NCBI GenBank assembly: GCA_016196515.1
Contig: JACPXN010000110.1
Coordinates: 1 to 13,072, forward strand
DNA length: 13,072 bases
Origin: Candidatus Omnitrophota bacterium
GTDB taxonomy: Bacteria > Omnitrophota > Gorgyraeia > Zapsychrales > Fredricksoniimonadaceae
Reading direction: 5' to 3'
Position numbers and translations under genes: made by a program. Each line of letters opens with the position of its first letter. Position 1 is the first letter of the stretch. Positions 1 to 6,234 of the stretch are shown in pieces. The notes under the pieces were generated by a model. The model worked only from the letters and a program-made list of their open reading frames with translations, ran no database searches and was not told the origin of the DNA.

Positions 1-57
1 ATATGCCGTCAGCGGCAGGACAAGCAGCAGCAAGATGCGTAACGATAGACGGGGCAT
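1..57 (-). CDS. N-terminal fragment of a secreted or membrane protein (partial)
   Basis: An ATG at 57 on the minus strand opens a frame of 19 codons that runs off the left edge of the window. The visible residues start MPRLSLRI and continue with a leucine-rich hydrophobic run ending LPLTAY. A short basic start followed by a hydrophobic core is what an N-terminal signal peptide or membrane anchor looks like. I see no good Shine-Dalgarno sequence just upstream, so the start is uncertain. The gene lies downstream of tRNA-Thr and a block of GC-rich palindromes. Its function cannot be told from 19 residues. Confidence 0.5.
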   Translation of the reverse strand, partial: MPRLSLRILLLLVLPLTAY

Positions 58-88
58 GGAAATAAAAATGGATCTGGCGAGAGGAATT

Positions 89-129
89 CCTGCCTGCCGG
101 CAGGCAGGCCTGCCTGACCAATAGGCAGG
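89..129. repeat. Overlapping CCTGCC/GGCAGG palindromes
   Basis: Positions 89-108 form a perfect 20-bp palindrome (CCTGCCTGCC followed by its exact reverse complement). Positions 101-116 form a second perfect palindrome (CAGGCAGG/CCTGCCTG) that shares bases with the first. A further CCTGCC (109-114) can pair with GGCAGG (124-129). Alternative stems therefore compete for the same bases. On the minus strand no T-run follows, so it is not an ordinary intrinsic terminator. It lies in the leader of the truncated secreted-protein gene. The rest of 58-151 shows nothing else I can name. Confidence 0.7.
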
Positions 130-151
130 GCACCCCCGCACTAATATAAAG

Positions 152-224
152 AGCTGGCGGTCAGATTTGCACTGACGGCCTGCGGTTTACGAAACCGCTG
201 CTCTACTCACTGAGCTACGCCAGC
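152..224 (-). tRNA. tRNA-Thr (anticodon CGT), unusual elbow bases
   Basis: Read on the minus strand this gives a complete 73-nt cloverleaf. It has a 7-bp acceptor stem (GCTGGCG/CGCCAGC), a 4-bp D stem (GCTC/GAGC), a 5-bp anticodon stem (GCGGT/ACCGC) with loop TTCGTAA, a 5-nt variable loop, and a 5-bp T stem (GTCAG/CTGAC). Anticodon CGT reads ACG (Thr). The discriminator is T and no CCA is encoded, so a CCA-adding enzyme is needed. All stems are perfect. The D loop is AGTGAGTA and the T loop TGCAAAT. This places A at position 18 and G at 55, where nearly all tRNAs have G18 and U55. G15, C48, G19 and C56 are kept. U36-A37 makes it an expected t6A37 substrate. Confidence 0.93.
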
Positions 225-259
225 AAATTACCTTAATTCTCATCCAGAAAAATTTGCCA

Positions 260-282
260 GTCCCGCAGCTGTTTTGCGGGAC
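260..282. repeat. Hairpin between tRNA-Phe and tRNA-Thr
   Basis: GTCCCGCA at 260-267 pairs perfectly with TGCGGGAC at 275-282 across a 7-nt loop. GCCAG occurs as a direct repeat on both sides (256-260 and 283-287). On the minus strand the stem is followed by TGGCAAATTTTT, so the T-run begins several bases after the stem. That is poor spacing for an intrinsic terminator. It may be a weak terminator, a processing signal between the two tRNAs, or a small palindromic repeat. The rest of the 127-nt tRNA spacer shows no gene. Confidence 0.6.
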
Positions 283-360
283 GCCAGCATTAAATATTAT
301 CTAATTTTAGTATATCTTTGGGGAAGGAAGGGAAAGAAATACAAAATCTTTGGAAAAAAA

Positions 361-433
361 TGCCGAGACCCAGACTTGCACTGGGGACGCCAGGATTTTC
401 AGTCCTGCGCTCTACTACCTGAGCTATCTCGGC
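361..433 (-). tRNA. tRNA-Phe (anticodon GAA), unusual elbow bases
   Basis: This is a complete 73-nt cloverleaf on the minus strand. Its stems are acceptor GCCGAGA/TCTCGGC, D stem GCTC/GAGC, anticodon stem CAGGA/TCCTG and T stem CCCAG/CTGGG, all perfect. The anticodon loop CTGAAAA gives anticodon GAA, with A36-A37-A38, the recognition context for MiaA (encoded at 1813-2703). The discriminator is A and no CCA is encoded. Seven T residues follow immediately. The D loop AGGTAGTA and T loop TGCAAGT place A at 18 and G at 55, the same double change as in the neighbouring tRNA-Thr, with G19 and C56 intact. The first five bases of the acceptor stem also belong to a 10-bp inverted repeat with 463-472. 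Confidence 0.95.
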
Positions 434-472
434 AAATCTACAACAATGTCTATTTCAGAAAAGATTTGCCGA
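430..472. repeat. 10-bp inverted repeat overlapping the tRNA-Phe 5' end
   Basis: TCGGCAAATC at 430-439 is the exact reverse complement of GATTTGCCGA at 463-472, with a 23-nt spacer. The first copy includes the tRNA-Phe 5' leader and the first four to five acceptor bases. The second copy is also one arm of the larger hairpin at 464-523. In the minus-strand transcript the arm at 463-472 could pair upstream within that hairpin or downstream with the pre-tRNA 5' end. This may be regulatory or may simply reflect how the element inserted. Confidence 0.55.
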
Positions 473-523
473 ACCCTGCGAAGCTCAACGCGAAAGCAAT
501 TGAGCGAAGCAGGGTCGGCAAAT
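464..523. repeat. 60-bp palindromic element with GCGAAGC mini-hairpins; possible hflX terminator
   Basis: Arms ATTTGCCG (464-471) and CGGCAAAT (516-523), CCCTGC (474-479) and GCAGGG (509-514), and GCTCAA (483-488) and TTGAGC (500-505) pair perfectly. A472 pairs with T515 and A473 is bulged. The middle and inner stems are separated by a symmetric GAA/GAA internal loop. GCGAAGC occurs at 478-484 and 504-510, and GCGAAAGC at 490-497 fills the apex. These heptamer and octamer sequences are known for forming exceptionally stable DNA mini-hairpins. The element starts 33 nt downstream of the hflX stop. On the minus strand the stem runs straight into ATCTTTTCT, so it could also end hflX transcription. 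Confidence 0.75.
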
Positions 524-556
524 GATTGCCCTATTCTACCCAAACCGCTTCAAATG

Positions 557-1816
557 TCAACCCTGCGGCGCGTTCCCGGCATGACGGGTGATGGTGCCGG
601 CGGTCTTGGCGGGCAGGGCCGCTTTAAGGCGTATGCCTTTGGCCAAAAATTTGACCTCATGCACATCTCCCTGGCTGTGCGCCAGATGGACTAAGTCCAT
701 GCGTTTGGGGTCCAACAGCACGTCGATCTCAACCGTGCCCTCCGGCAGCATGGCTTCCACCATCAATAAAAGTTCGCTGATGCCCTCGCCTTTAAAGGCT
801 GATATCCCGACCGCGTGCGGGGTGATCCTTTGAAATTCCTTCAGGCGGGAGGCGTCCTGCAACTGATCGGTCTTGTTGAGGACCATGACGGTCGGCTTGT
901 CTAAGGCCTTCAATTCTTCCAGCACCGCGTTGACGGCCTGATAAAGGTTGCGGAAATTCGGATGGCTGATATCCAAAACGTGCAAAAGCAAGTCGGCCTC
1001 GGCCACCTCTTCCAGTGTCGCTTTAAAGGCCTCGATGAGCCCGTGCGGCAAAGCGTGCATGAACCCGACGGTATCGGAAAAAACAACTTCCCTGTGATTG
1101 GGCAGCGGGATCTTGCGGGAGAGGGAATCCAGCGTCGTGAAAAGACTGTCATGGGTGACGGCGCCCGCGTGGGTCAGGGCGTTCATGAGCGTGCTTTTAC
1201 CGGCATTGGTATAGCCCACCAGCGCGACGTTGGGGACTTCATTGTCTTTGCGTTTTTTGCGTTTGACCTGACGGCCTCGGGTCACTTCTTTCAAGTCGCG
1301 GTGCAATTTGGTGATGCGCTCTCCGATGCGCCGGCGGTCGGTCTCCAGTTTCGTTTCTCCGGGACCGGATGTCCCGATGCCGCCGCCCGGACGGGACATT
1401 TCCTGCCCATGACCGACCAGCCGCGGCAAAAGATACTGCAGCTGGGCCAGTTCCACCTGCATCTTGCCTTCCGGCGATCTCGCGCGCCGGGCAAAAATAT
1501 CCAGGATCACCTGGGTGCGGTCGATGGCCTTGACCCCGAACTCATTTTCCAAATTGCGCTGCTGACTGCCTTTGAGGTCACAACTAACAACAACGCAGTC
1601 CACGCCCCCGGCGGTGCACAAGGCCTTGATCTCCTCCACCTTGCCTTTGGTGAGCATATGGCCGGCCCTCGGCGGTATGGTCTTGCAAAATACCGTATGC
1701 ACGACCTGGCCGCCGCAGGAGGCGATGAGTTCCGTCATTTCCCCGGCATCATCCTCGGGCGTCCACGCCGCCCTGTGGCTCTGGACCACCACCGCCAATA
1801 AAATGCGTTCTTTCAT
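557..1816 (-). CDS. hflX: GTPase HflX
   Basis: This is a 419-residue ribosome-associated GTPase of the HflX family. Relatives rescue or split stalled 70S ribosomes and bind near the peptidyl-transferase centre. The N-terminal HflX domain contains the family stretch ELAQLQYLLPRL (about 122-133) and the glycine-rich GGGIGTSGPGE loop (144-154), followed by a basic linker. The G domain has G1 GYTNAGKS (201-208), G3 DTVG (248-251), G4 NKTD (314-317) and G5 SAFKGEG (339-345). I chose the ATG at 1816 because it forms an ATGA overlap with the miaA stop. A frame extension to 1846 adds ten residues that do not look like the family N-terminus. miaA-hflX adjacency is common in bacteria (hfq often intervenes in gamma-proteobacteria). 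A short C-terminal domain is present. Confidence 0.96.
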   Translation of the reverse strand: MKERILLAVVVQSHRAAWTPEDDAGEMTELIASCGGQVVHTVFCKTIPPRAGHMLTKGKVEEIKALCTAGGVDCVVVSCDLKGSQQRNLENEFGVKAIDRTQVILDIFARRARSPEGKMQVELAQLQYLLPRLVGHGQEMSRPGGGIGTSGPGETKLETDRRRIGERITKLHRDLKEVTRGRQVKRKKRKDNEVPNVALVGYTNAGKSTLMNALTHAGAVTHDSLFTTLDSLSRKIPLPNHREVVFSDTVGFMHALPHGLIEAFKATLEEVAEADLLLHVLDISHPNFRNLYQAVNAVLEELKALDKPTVMVLNKTDQLQDASRLKEFQRITPHAVGISAFKGEGISELLLMVEAMLPEGTVEIDVLLDPKRMDLVHLAHSQGDVHEVKFLAKGIRLKAALPAKTAGTITRHAGNAPQG

Positions 1817-2703
1817 AAAGGCATCTCTGTCCCTGCTTCGACCCACTGGACACGCTGGTCGCGCCTAAACCAAGTCAATTGACGTTTGACGTAATGACGG
1901 GTGTTGAGTTTCATCAAATACTTGGCCCGCGCCAGGTCATATTCGCCTTTTAAATATCCCGTCACCTCCGGAATACCGATGATAGCACAAGCCGTGCGGC
2001 TTAATGTCCTGCCGGACAAGGCGCGGACCTCGTCGACCAAACCGTGTTCGAACATTTGCTCCACGCGCGCCTCGACGCGCTCATACAATTCCTTGCGCGG
2101 ACGGTCAAGGCCGAACACGCGCAAGGGAACCTGCCCCCACAACCCCTGGCGTTCTTTTTGCACTTCGGAAAGCGGGCGGCCGACGGTGAGCGCAACCTCA
2201 AGGCCGCGGACAATGCGTTGGGCGTCATGGGGATGGATCTTGGCCGCGGCCGCGGGGTCGAGGGCGGCCAGGCGTCCATGCAAAACGGATGTCCCTTGTT
2301 CGTGGATCTCTTCCTGCAAACGCCGGCGCAAACCCTCATCTTTGGCAGACACCTCAAATATTCCGTCGAGTAAAAAGGCCATATACATCCCGCTGCCGCC
2401 GCAGACAATGGGGGTCTTGCCGCGCCCCCGGATCTCCATAATGGCCGCAAGCGCCAGTTGGCGAAAAACAGCCGCGTTGAATTCCTGGGTCACAGAAACA
2501 ACATCCAGCATGTGATGGGGAATTTTCTTGCGCGTATCCAACGAAGGTTTATCGCAAGCAACGCTGACCTCGCGATAAACCTGCATGGCATCGCAGGAAA
2601 CGATCTCCCCTCCCAAACGCTGTGCCGTCTCAAAAGCAGCGTCGGACTTGCCGGCACCGCTGGGGCCGACGATAAAAATGATCGGGGTTTTGATGGTGCT
2701 CAT
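1813..2703 (-). CDS. miaA: tRNA dimethylallyltransferase MiaA
   Basis: A 296-residue enzyme that transfers dimethylallyl from DMAPP to N6 of A37 in tRNAs reading UNN codons. The sequence shows the P-loop GPSGAGKS (13-20), the SCDAMQVY segment with the conserved Asp at 38, PHHMLD (62-67), GGSGMY (102-107) and the C-terminal NTRHYVKRQ/TWFRRD signature (267 onward). Length is normal. The start ATG follows directly on the TAG stop of the TPR-SPOR gene with no spacer, and the stop overlaps hflX by four bases. The tRNA-Phe in this window, with A36-A37-A38, is an expected substrate. Confidence 0.97.
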   Translation of the reverse strand: MSTIKTPIIFIVGPSGAGKSDAAFETAQRLGGEIVSCDAMQVYREVSVACDKPSLDTRKKIPHHMLDVVSVTQEFNAAVFRQLALAAIMEIRGRGKTPIVCGGSGMYMAFLLDGIFEVSAKDEGLRRRLQEEIHEQGTSVLHGRLAALDPAAAAKIHPHDAQRIVRGLEVALTVGRPLSEVQKERQGLWGQVPLRVFGLDRPRKELYERVEARVEQMFEHGLVDEVRALSGRTLSRTACAIIGIPEVTGYLKGEYDLARAKYLMKLNTRHYVKRQLTWFRRDQRVQWVEAGTEMPL

Positions 2704-3462
2704 CTAAGGATAAATGCGGGTGGGATATCCCAGTTTGGACAGTTGGACTTCCAGGGTCTGGGCCTCGTTAAGAGAGGTCAGTTGGCCGACGCGCACGCGG
2801 AAAAATTTGCGGCCTTCGAGGGACATGGTCTCAACAATATAAGCGTACTGTCCGCCGGCTTTCAATTCATCGGCCAGCCGCAGTGCGCGGGACTGTTCCA
2901 AAAACGCGCCGACCTGGACCGTGAAATATTCTTTTTCTTCCAGCAGTTGGCGCGCGATGGGATATTCCGAACTCGACGGGAACCGTTCAACGATCCGCGT
3001 GAGGTATTCCTTGGCCTTTTGCCATTGCATGAGTTTCAGATGGGTGCGGGCGAGTTTCAAATAAACCAGACTTAACAATTGGGATTCGGGGCTTTTGCGC
3101 AAGAGCGCCTCCCCTTCCTTGAGGGCGTCCTTGTAAAACCCGGCCATGTAAAGCCCCTCGAGCATTCCGAGGGCGGCCTTGTCGTACGTTTCCTTGTTCA
3201 AAGAAGAGCTTTTGACGACCCAAAAGGCCTTGCGCGCCTCGGCGTATTGGCCCAAACGCAATTGGCTCAAGCCCAGGTAATACTGGGCCATGGTCCTCTC
3301 CTGCTCCACGGCGGTGGACTTTAAGATCTCTTGCGACAGATCGCGCACCTGGGCATAATCCTTGTTCATGAGCGCGACCTCGACGTCGGACAAAGCCGCA
3401 TCAGAGATGCCGCCCCAAAAAAGGATCATGGCCAATGATAAGAGACAGGAAAAAATTCTCAC
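2704..3462 (-). CDS. TPR and SPOR domain exported protein
   Basis: A 252-residue protein with an N-terminal signal peptide. It begins MRIFSCLLSLAMILFW and has a likely signal peptidase I site near SDA-A at 20-23. Residues about 26-170 are helical TPR-like repeats (for example YYLGLSQLRLGQYAEARKAF and LKLARTHLKLMQWQKAKEYL). Residues about 179-252 form a SPOR domain beginning YFTVQVGAF and ending with RVRVGQL and a C-terminal LGYPTRI strand. SPOR domains bind glycan strands stripped of stem peptides, so the protein probably acts in the periplasm at the septum or envelope. The start is GTG, preceded by AGGG at suitable spacing. It lies two bases after the upstream PLP-enzyme gene and abuts miaA. 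The exact role is unknown. Confidence 0.85.
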   Translation of the reverse strand: MRIFSCLLSLAMILFWGGISDAALSDVEVALMNKDYAQVRDLSQEILKSTAVEQERTMAQYYLGLSQLRLGQYAEARKAFWVVKSSSLNKETYDKAALGMLEGLYMAGFYKDALKEGEALLRKSPESQLLSLVYLKLARTHLKLMQWQKAKEYLTRIVERFPSSSEYPIARQLLEEKEYFTVQVGAFLEQSRALRLADELKAGGQYAYIVETMSLEGRKFFRVRVGQLTSLNEAQTLEVQLSKLGYPTRIYP

Positions 3463-3464
3463 AA

Positions 3465-4604
3465 CTAGCCCTTCAATGCCTGGTCAAGGTCGGCGATGAG
3501 ATCCTCGGCGCCTTCAATGCCTAGTGAAACGCGCACGGTTTCCCTGGTGATGCCCGAGGCCTTCAAGGCCGTCGGCCCCATGGATGCGTGGCTCATGTAC
3601 CACGGGGTCTCGATCAACGATTCCACCCCACCCAATGATTCGGCCAGGGCGAAATATTTCAATTTCTTGAAAAACGTATTCAACAGGACCTTGCCGGTGT
3701 CCAGCTCAAAAGCCAGCATGCCGCCGAAACCTGTCATCTGTTTGCGGACCAGATCCGGCTGGGGATGGCTTTTCAGGCCCGGATAATAGACCTTCCTGAC
3801 GTTCTTGTGCCCCTCGAGGAAACGGGCCACGGCCATAGCATTGTTCTGGTGCGCTTCCATGCGGGGGCCGAGCGTCTTGATCCCGCGCAGGACCAGCCAC
3901 GCATCATACGGCGACTGCGACACGCCCAACGCATTGACCAGATACCGGCCGCGCTCCTTGAGATCATTATTGGCATAAACAACGGCCCCGCCGACCACGT
4001 CGCTGTGGCCGTTGAGGTATTTCGTCGTCGAATGGACCACCATGTCCACGCCGAGGTCCAGCGGCTTCTGGAAATACGGGGACAAAAAGGTATTGTCCGC
4101 GACGGTGAGTATTTTCTTTTTGCGGGCGATGGCAACGACCGCCTCAATGTCCACGATGTTCAACAGCGGGTTGGACGGCGTCTCGATCCAGATCATTTTG
4201 GTCTTGGATGTGACGCTGTCCTTGACCTTCTTGAGGTCGCGCATATTGACGAAGGAAAAATCAAATCCCATGGGCTTTAAGACCGCGTTGAACAAACGGT
4301 AGGTGCCGCCGTAAATGTCGTCGCCGGTGATGATATGGTCGCCGGGCTTGAGGAAGAACAGGACCGCGGTGATGGCGGCCATGCCGGTGGCGGTCGCCGA
4401 GCAGTTCACCCCGCCTTCGAGGGCCGCGATATTGGCCTCCAGCGCCGCGCGCGTGGGGTTGCCGCTGCGGGTGTAATCATAGCCCTTGTGCTTTCCGATG
4501 GCGTCAAAAAAGAACGTGGACGTCGAATAGATCGGGGTGATGACGGAATTGAACGTCGTGTCAATGTTAACGCCCGTGTGAACGGATTTAGTGCGGATTA
4601 GCAT
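3465..4604 (-). CDS. Cys/Met metabolism PLP-dependent enzyme (cystathionine gamma-synthase/lyase type)
   Basis: A 379-residue fold-type I PLP enzyme of the MetB/MetC/CGL family. Motifs seen are YTRSGNPTR (44-52), the DDIYGGTYR segment (95-103), ETPSNP (141-146), VADNTF with the pyridine-nitrogen-binding Asp at 170, and the Schiff-base lysine in STTKYLNGHSD at Lys195. Members make cystathionine from an activated homoserine ester and cysteine, or cleave cystathionine or methionine. The sequence alone does not separate synthase from gamma-lyase. Its ATG overlaps the nuclease TAA stop as TAATG, and GGGGAG lies four bases upstream. It appears to belong to the GC-rich housekeeping array, just beyond the AT-rich R-M cassette. 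No SAM riboswitch or T-box has room to precede it. Confidence 0.92.
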   Translation of the reverse strand: MLIRTKSVHTGVNIDTTFNSVITPIYSTSTFFFDAIGKHKGYDYTRSGNPTRAALEANIAALEGGVNCSATATGMAAITAVLFFLKPGDHIITGDDIYGGTYRLFNAVLKPMGFDFSFVNMRDLKKVKDSVTSKTKMIWIETPSNPLLNIVDIEAVVAIARKKKILTVADNTFLSPYFQKPLDLGVDMVVHSTTKYLNGHSDVVGGAVVYANNDLKERGRYLVNALGVSQSPYDAWLVLRGIKTLGPRMEAHQNNAMAVARFLEGHKNVRKVYYPGLKSHPQPDLVRKQMTGFGGMLAFELDTGKVLLNTFFKKLKYFALAESLGGVESLIETPWYMSHASMGPTALKASGITRETVRVSLGIEGAEDLIADLDQALKG

Positions 4605-5203
4605 TAATCTCCCCTGGCTTTTAAAAGAATTGTCTTAATGACATACTCCTGTTTTGTCTTATATTTGTCAAAACTCTTAATATTTTTTTCTGTTACTCCT
4701 ATTTGAAATTCAATACCTCCTCTATGTTGGTGACTCAGATAAGGACTTTTCTTGACTTCATCCCTCGACATAACCCAATACACTATTCTATCAATCCAAA
4801 CGCCGATAAAAACGAATACATGACAGGCATCCGGTTTTAACTGCTGAAAATTCATCCAAAAGGGATCTTTCGAACTATACGATAGCGCCTTGGATACAAG
4901 ATCTCCTCTTATTTTAGTATTTATGGCCCTGCAGGCCTTCGCTTCAATTTTTATACCATCAAGCCAAAGGTCATATTCTCCCTCATAATGATTGTCCAAT
5001 TTTTTACTGGCCTGCTCAAGCCTGGGGCTCATTTCTTTTAAATGTTCTTCTCCCCAAATTTGACCAAAGACCCTGGGGGACATACCAAACAAACGCAAAT
5101 ATTTCTTATCTCGAACATAATCCTCCCGTAACTGATCATAATCTTGAAATGATATGACATGCTTATTCCTCAAAAGGTGCGTCTTCAACCCTTTCAAATC
5201 CAT
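4604..5203 (-). CDS. Restriction endonuclease, PD-(D/E)XK type (putative)
   Basis: A 199-residue protein overlapping the upstream methyltransferase by 10 bp. Residues 76-89 read EYDLWLDGIKIEAK and fit a PD-(D/E)XK active site: an acidic residue (Asp78 or Glu76), a hydrophobic beta-turn, then Glu87-Ala-Lys89. Further on, CHVFVFIGVWIDRIVYWVMSRDEV (about 127-150) resembles the core strands that follow in such nucleases. Pairing with a DNA methyltransferase supports a type II restriction enzyme that cuts unmethylated sites. I do not recognise the specificity. Base composition is AT-rich: I counted 19/60 G+C in 4681-4740, against 34/60 in 3781-3840 of the next gene. That supports horizontal acquisition. 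Confidence 0.8.
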   Translation of the reverse strand: MDLKGLKTHLLRNKHVISFQDYDQLREDYVRDKKYLRLFGMSPRVFGQIWGEEHLKEMSPRLEQASKKLDNHYEGEYDLWLDGIKIEAKACRAINTKIRGDLVSKALSYSSKDPFWMNFQQLKPDACHVFVFIGVWIDRIVYWVMSRDEVKKSPYLSHQHRGGIEFQIGVTEKNIKSFDKYKTKQEYVIKTILLKARGD

Positions 5204-6234
5204 CTACGCGCTCCGCGATCCAATTCAGGGAAAGGATTTTGCCATTGCCAACCCGTCCTTCCTGTTTTTCGGAAACGCTCCAAACGCCTAATCGTTATTT
5301 CCGCAAAAACAGGATCAACATCAAAAGTATACACCTTGCGTTTAAGCCTTTCCCCCGCAATAAGCGATGTCCCCGCATGAGCGAAGAAATCAACAACCAG
5401 ATCTTTTTCTTTCGTTCCGGATTCAATAATTCTTTCAATCGCCTTTAAGGGTTTTTGGGCATAGCAACCGGGAACGTTTTCCTCCATCCTATAAAAGACC
5501 TGTTGAATATCCACCCAAACATTCCCGGCACGGATAAACTGTGATTTACTGCGTTCCATGTTCTCAGTCATTTGGCCATTGATTTCCTTATAATAACCCC
5601 TTAAAATTTTCGGTATATCCGTGTACTCCGCCTGCACATTGAAGAACGGATCACCTTTAACGTAATACAATAATTCCTGCCTTACCCACATCCAATTTTT
5701 TTGTGTCCCAAACCCTCTCTGATTCCGTAATGTTATGAAATTTCTCGGCCTTAATACCTCAAAATCTCTCATCAAGATAATAAAATCGGGTAATGGCTGA
5801 AAATTATCTTTATAATCAGTCCCCATCCAGACATAAAAATGCGCATTTCGATCCAAGACACCGACCGTATTCTGAACCCACTTCCTCGAAAAAGATATAT
5901 AATCTTCAAGTCCCATCTTGAACAAATTCCTCGTATTAACGTTACCGACGATAACGTTATAAGGAGGATCGTGGACGGCCAGGTCTGCTTTCTCCCCCTC
6001 CATGATTTTGGCTACACCTCCCGGATCAGTCGCATCCAACACACCGACCCTGTGCCCCGCAACTTTGTCCTGCCAAATCTCCCCCGCCTTCAGACGGCAT
6101 AATGGCAGGATCTTTTCCATTAATTTTTCACTGAAATCAAGCCGTTGAATGCTTTCTTTCGTTTTCCCGTTCTTCTCAAGAAAAGATGCCAGCGAATCAT
6201 CAAATAAATCCAACGTGATTTGTTCCTTTTTCAT
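5194..6234 (-). CDS. Site-specific DNA methyltransferase, beta class (N6-A or N4-C)
   Basis: A 346-residue methyltransferase. Motif IV DPPY is at 89-92 and the AdoMet-binding region, DFFAHAGTS (282-290) followed by YTFDVDP, lies near the C-terminus, with motif X-like QKPLKAIERII at 260-270 just before it. This order (IV first, then X and I) is that of beta-class amino-methyltransferases. DPPY marks exocyclic amino methylation (N6-adenine or N4-cytosine). The central part, with FGTQKNWMWVRQELLYY and GNVWVDIQQVFYRM, is probably the target-recognition and catalytic surround. It protects host DNA from the nuclease encoded just downstream. Its ATG overlaps the AbrB-type gene stop as ATGA, and GGGAG lies ten bases upstream. 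AT-rich like the nuclease gene. Confidence 0.93.
   Translation of the reverse strand: MKKEQITLDLFDDSLASFLEKNGKTKESIQRLDFSEKLMEKILPLCRLKAGEIWQDKVAGHRVGVLDATDPGGVAKIMEGEKADLAVHDPPYNVIVGNVNTRNLFKMGLEDYISFSRKWVQNTVGVLDRNAHFYVWMGTDYKDNFQPLPDFIILMRDFEVLRPRNFITLRNQRGFGTQKNWMWVRQELLYYVKGDPFFNVQAEYTDIPKILRGYYKEINGQMTENMERSKSQFIRAGNVWVDIQQVFYRMEENVPGCYAQKPLKAIERIIESGTKEKDLVVDFFAHAGTSLIAGERLKRKVYTFDVDPVFAEITIRRLERFRKTGRTGWQWQNPFPELDRGARRWI

Noticed and set aside
152..433. Reading the two tRNAs as pseudogenes because of A18 and G55
   Set aside because: All four stems are perfect in both, anticodon loops and discriminators are normal, and the same two positions change in both. Decay would scatter changes.
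350..694. Plus-strand open frame of 114 codons across the tRNA-Phe region
   Set aside because: It runs through a complete tRNA, the 60-bp palindrome and the end of hflX. The peptide has no family features.
962..1801. 279-codon open frame on the plus strand
   Set aside because: It is fully antisense to hflX, whose GTPase motifs are unmistakable. The long frame is a by-product of GC-rich codon use and shows no recognisable domain.
1817..1846. Longer hflX start at 1846
   Set aside because: The ten added residues (MGRSRDRDAF) overlap miaA and do not look like the HflX N-terminus. The ATGA junction at 1816 is the natural coupled start.
3465..4620. SAM riboswitch or T-box upstream of the cystathionine-type gene
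   Set aside because: The nuclease stop codon overlaps the start codon, leaving no leader in which such an element could fit.
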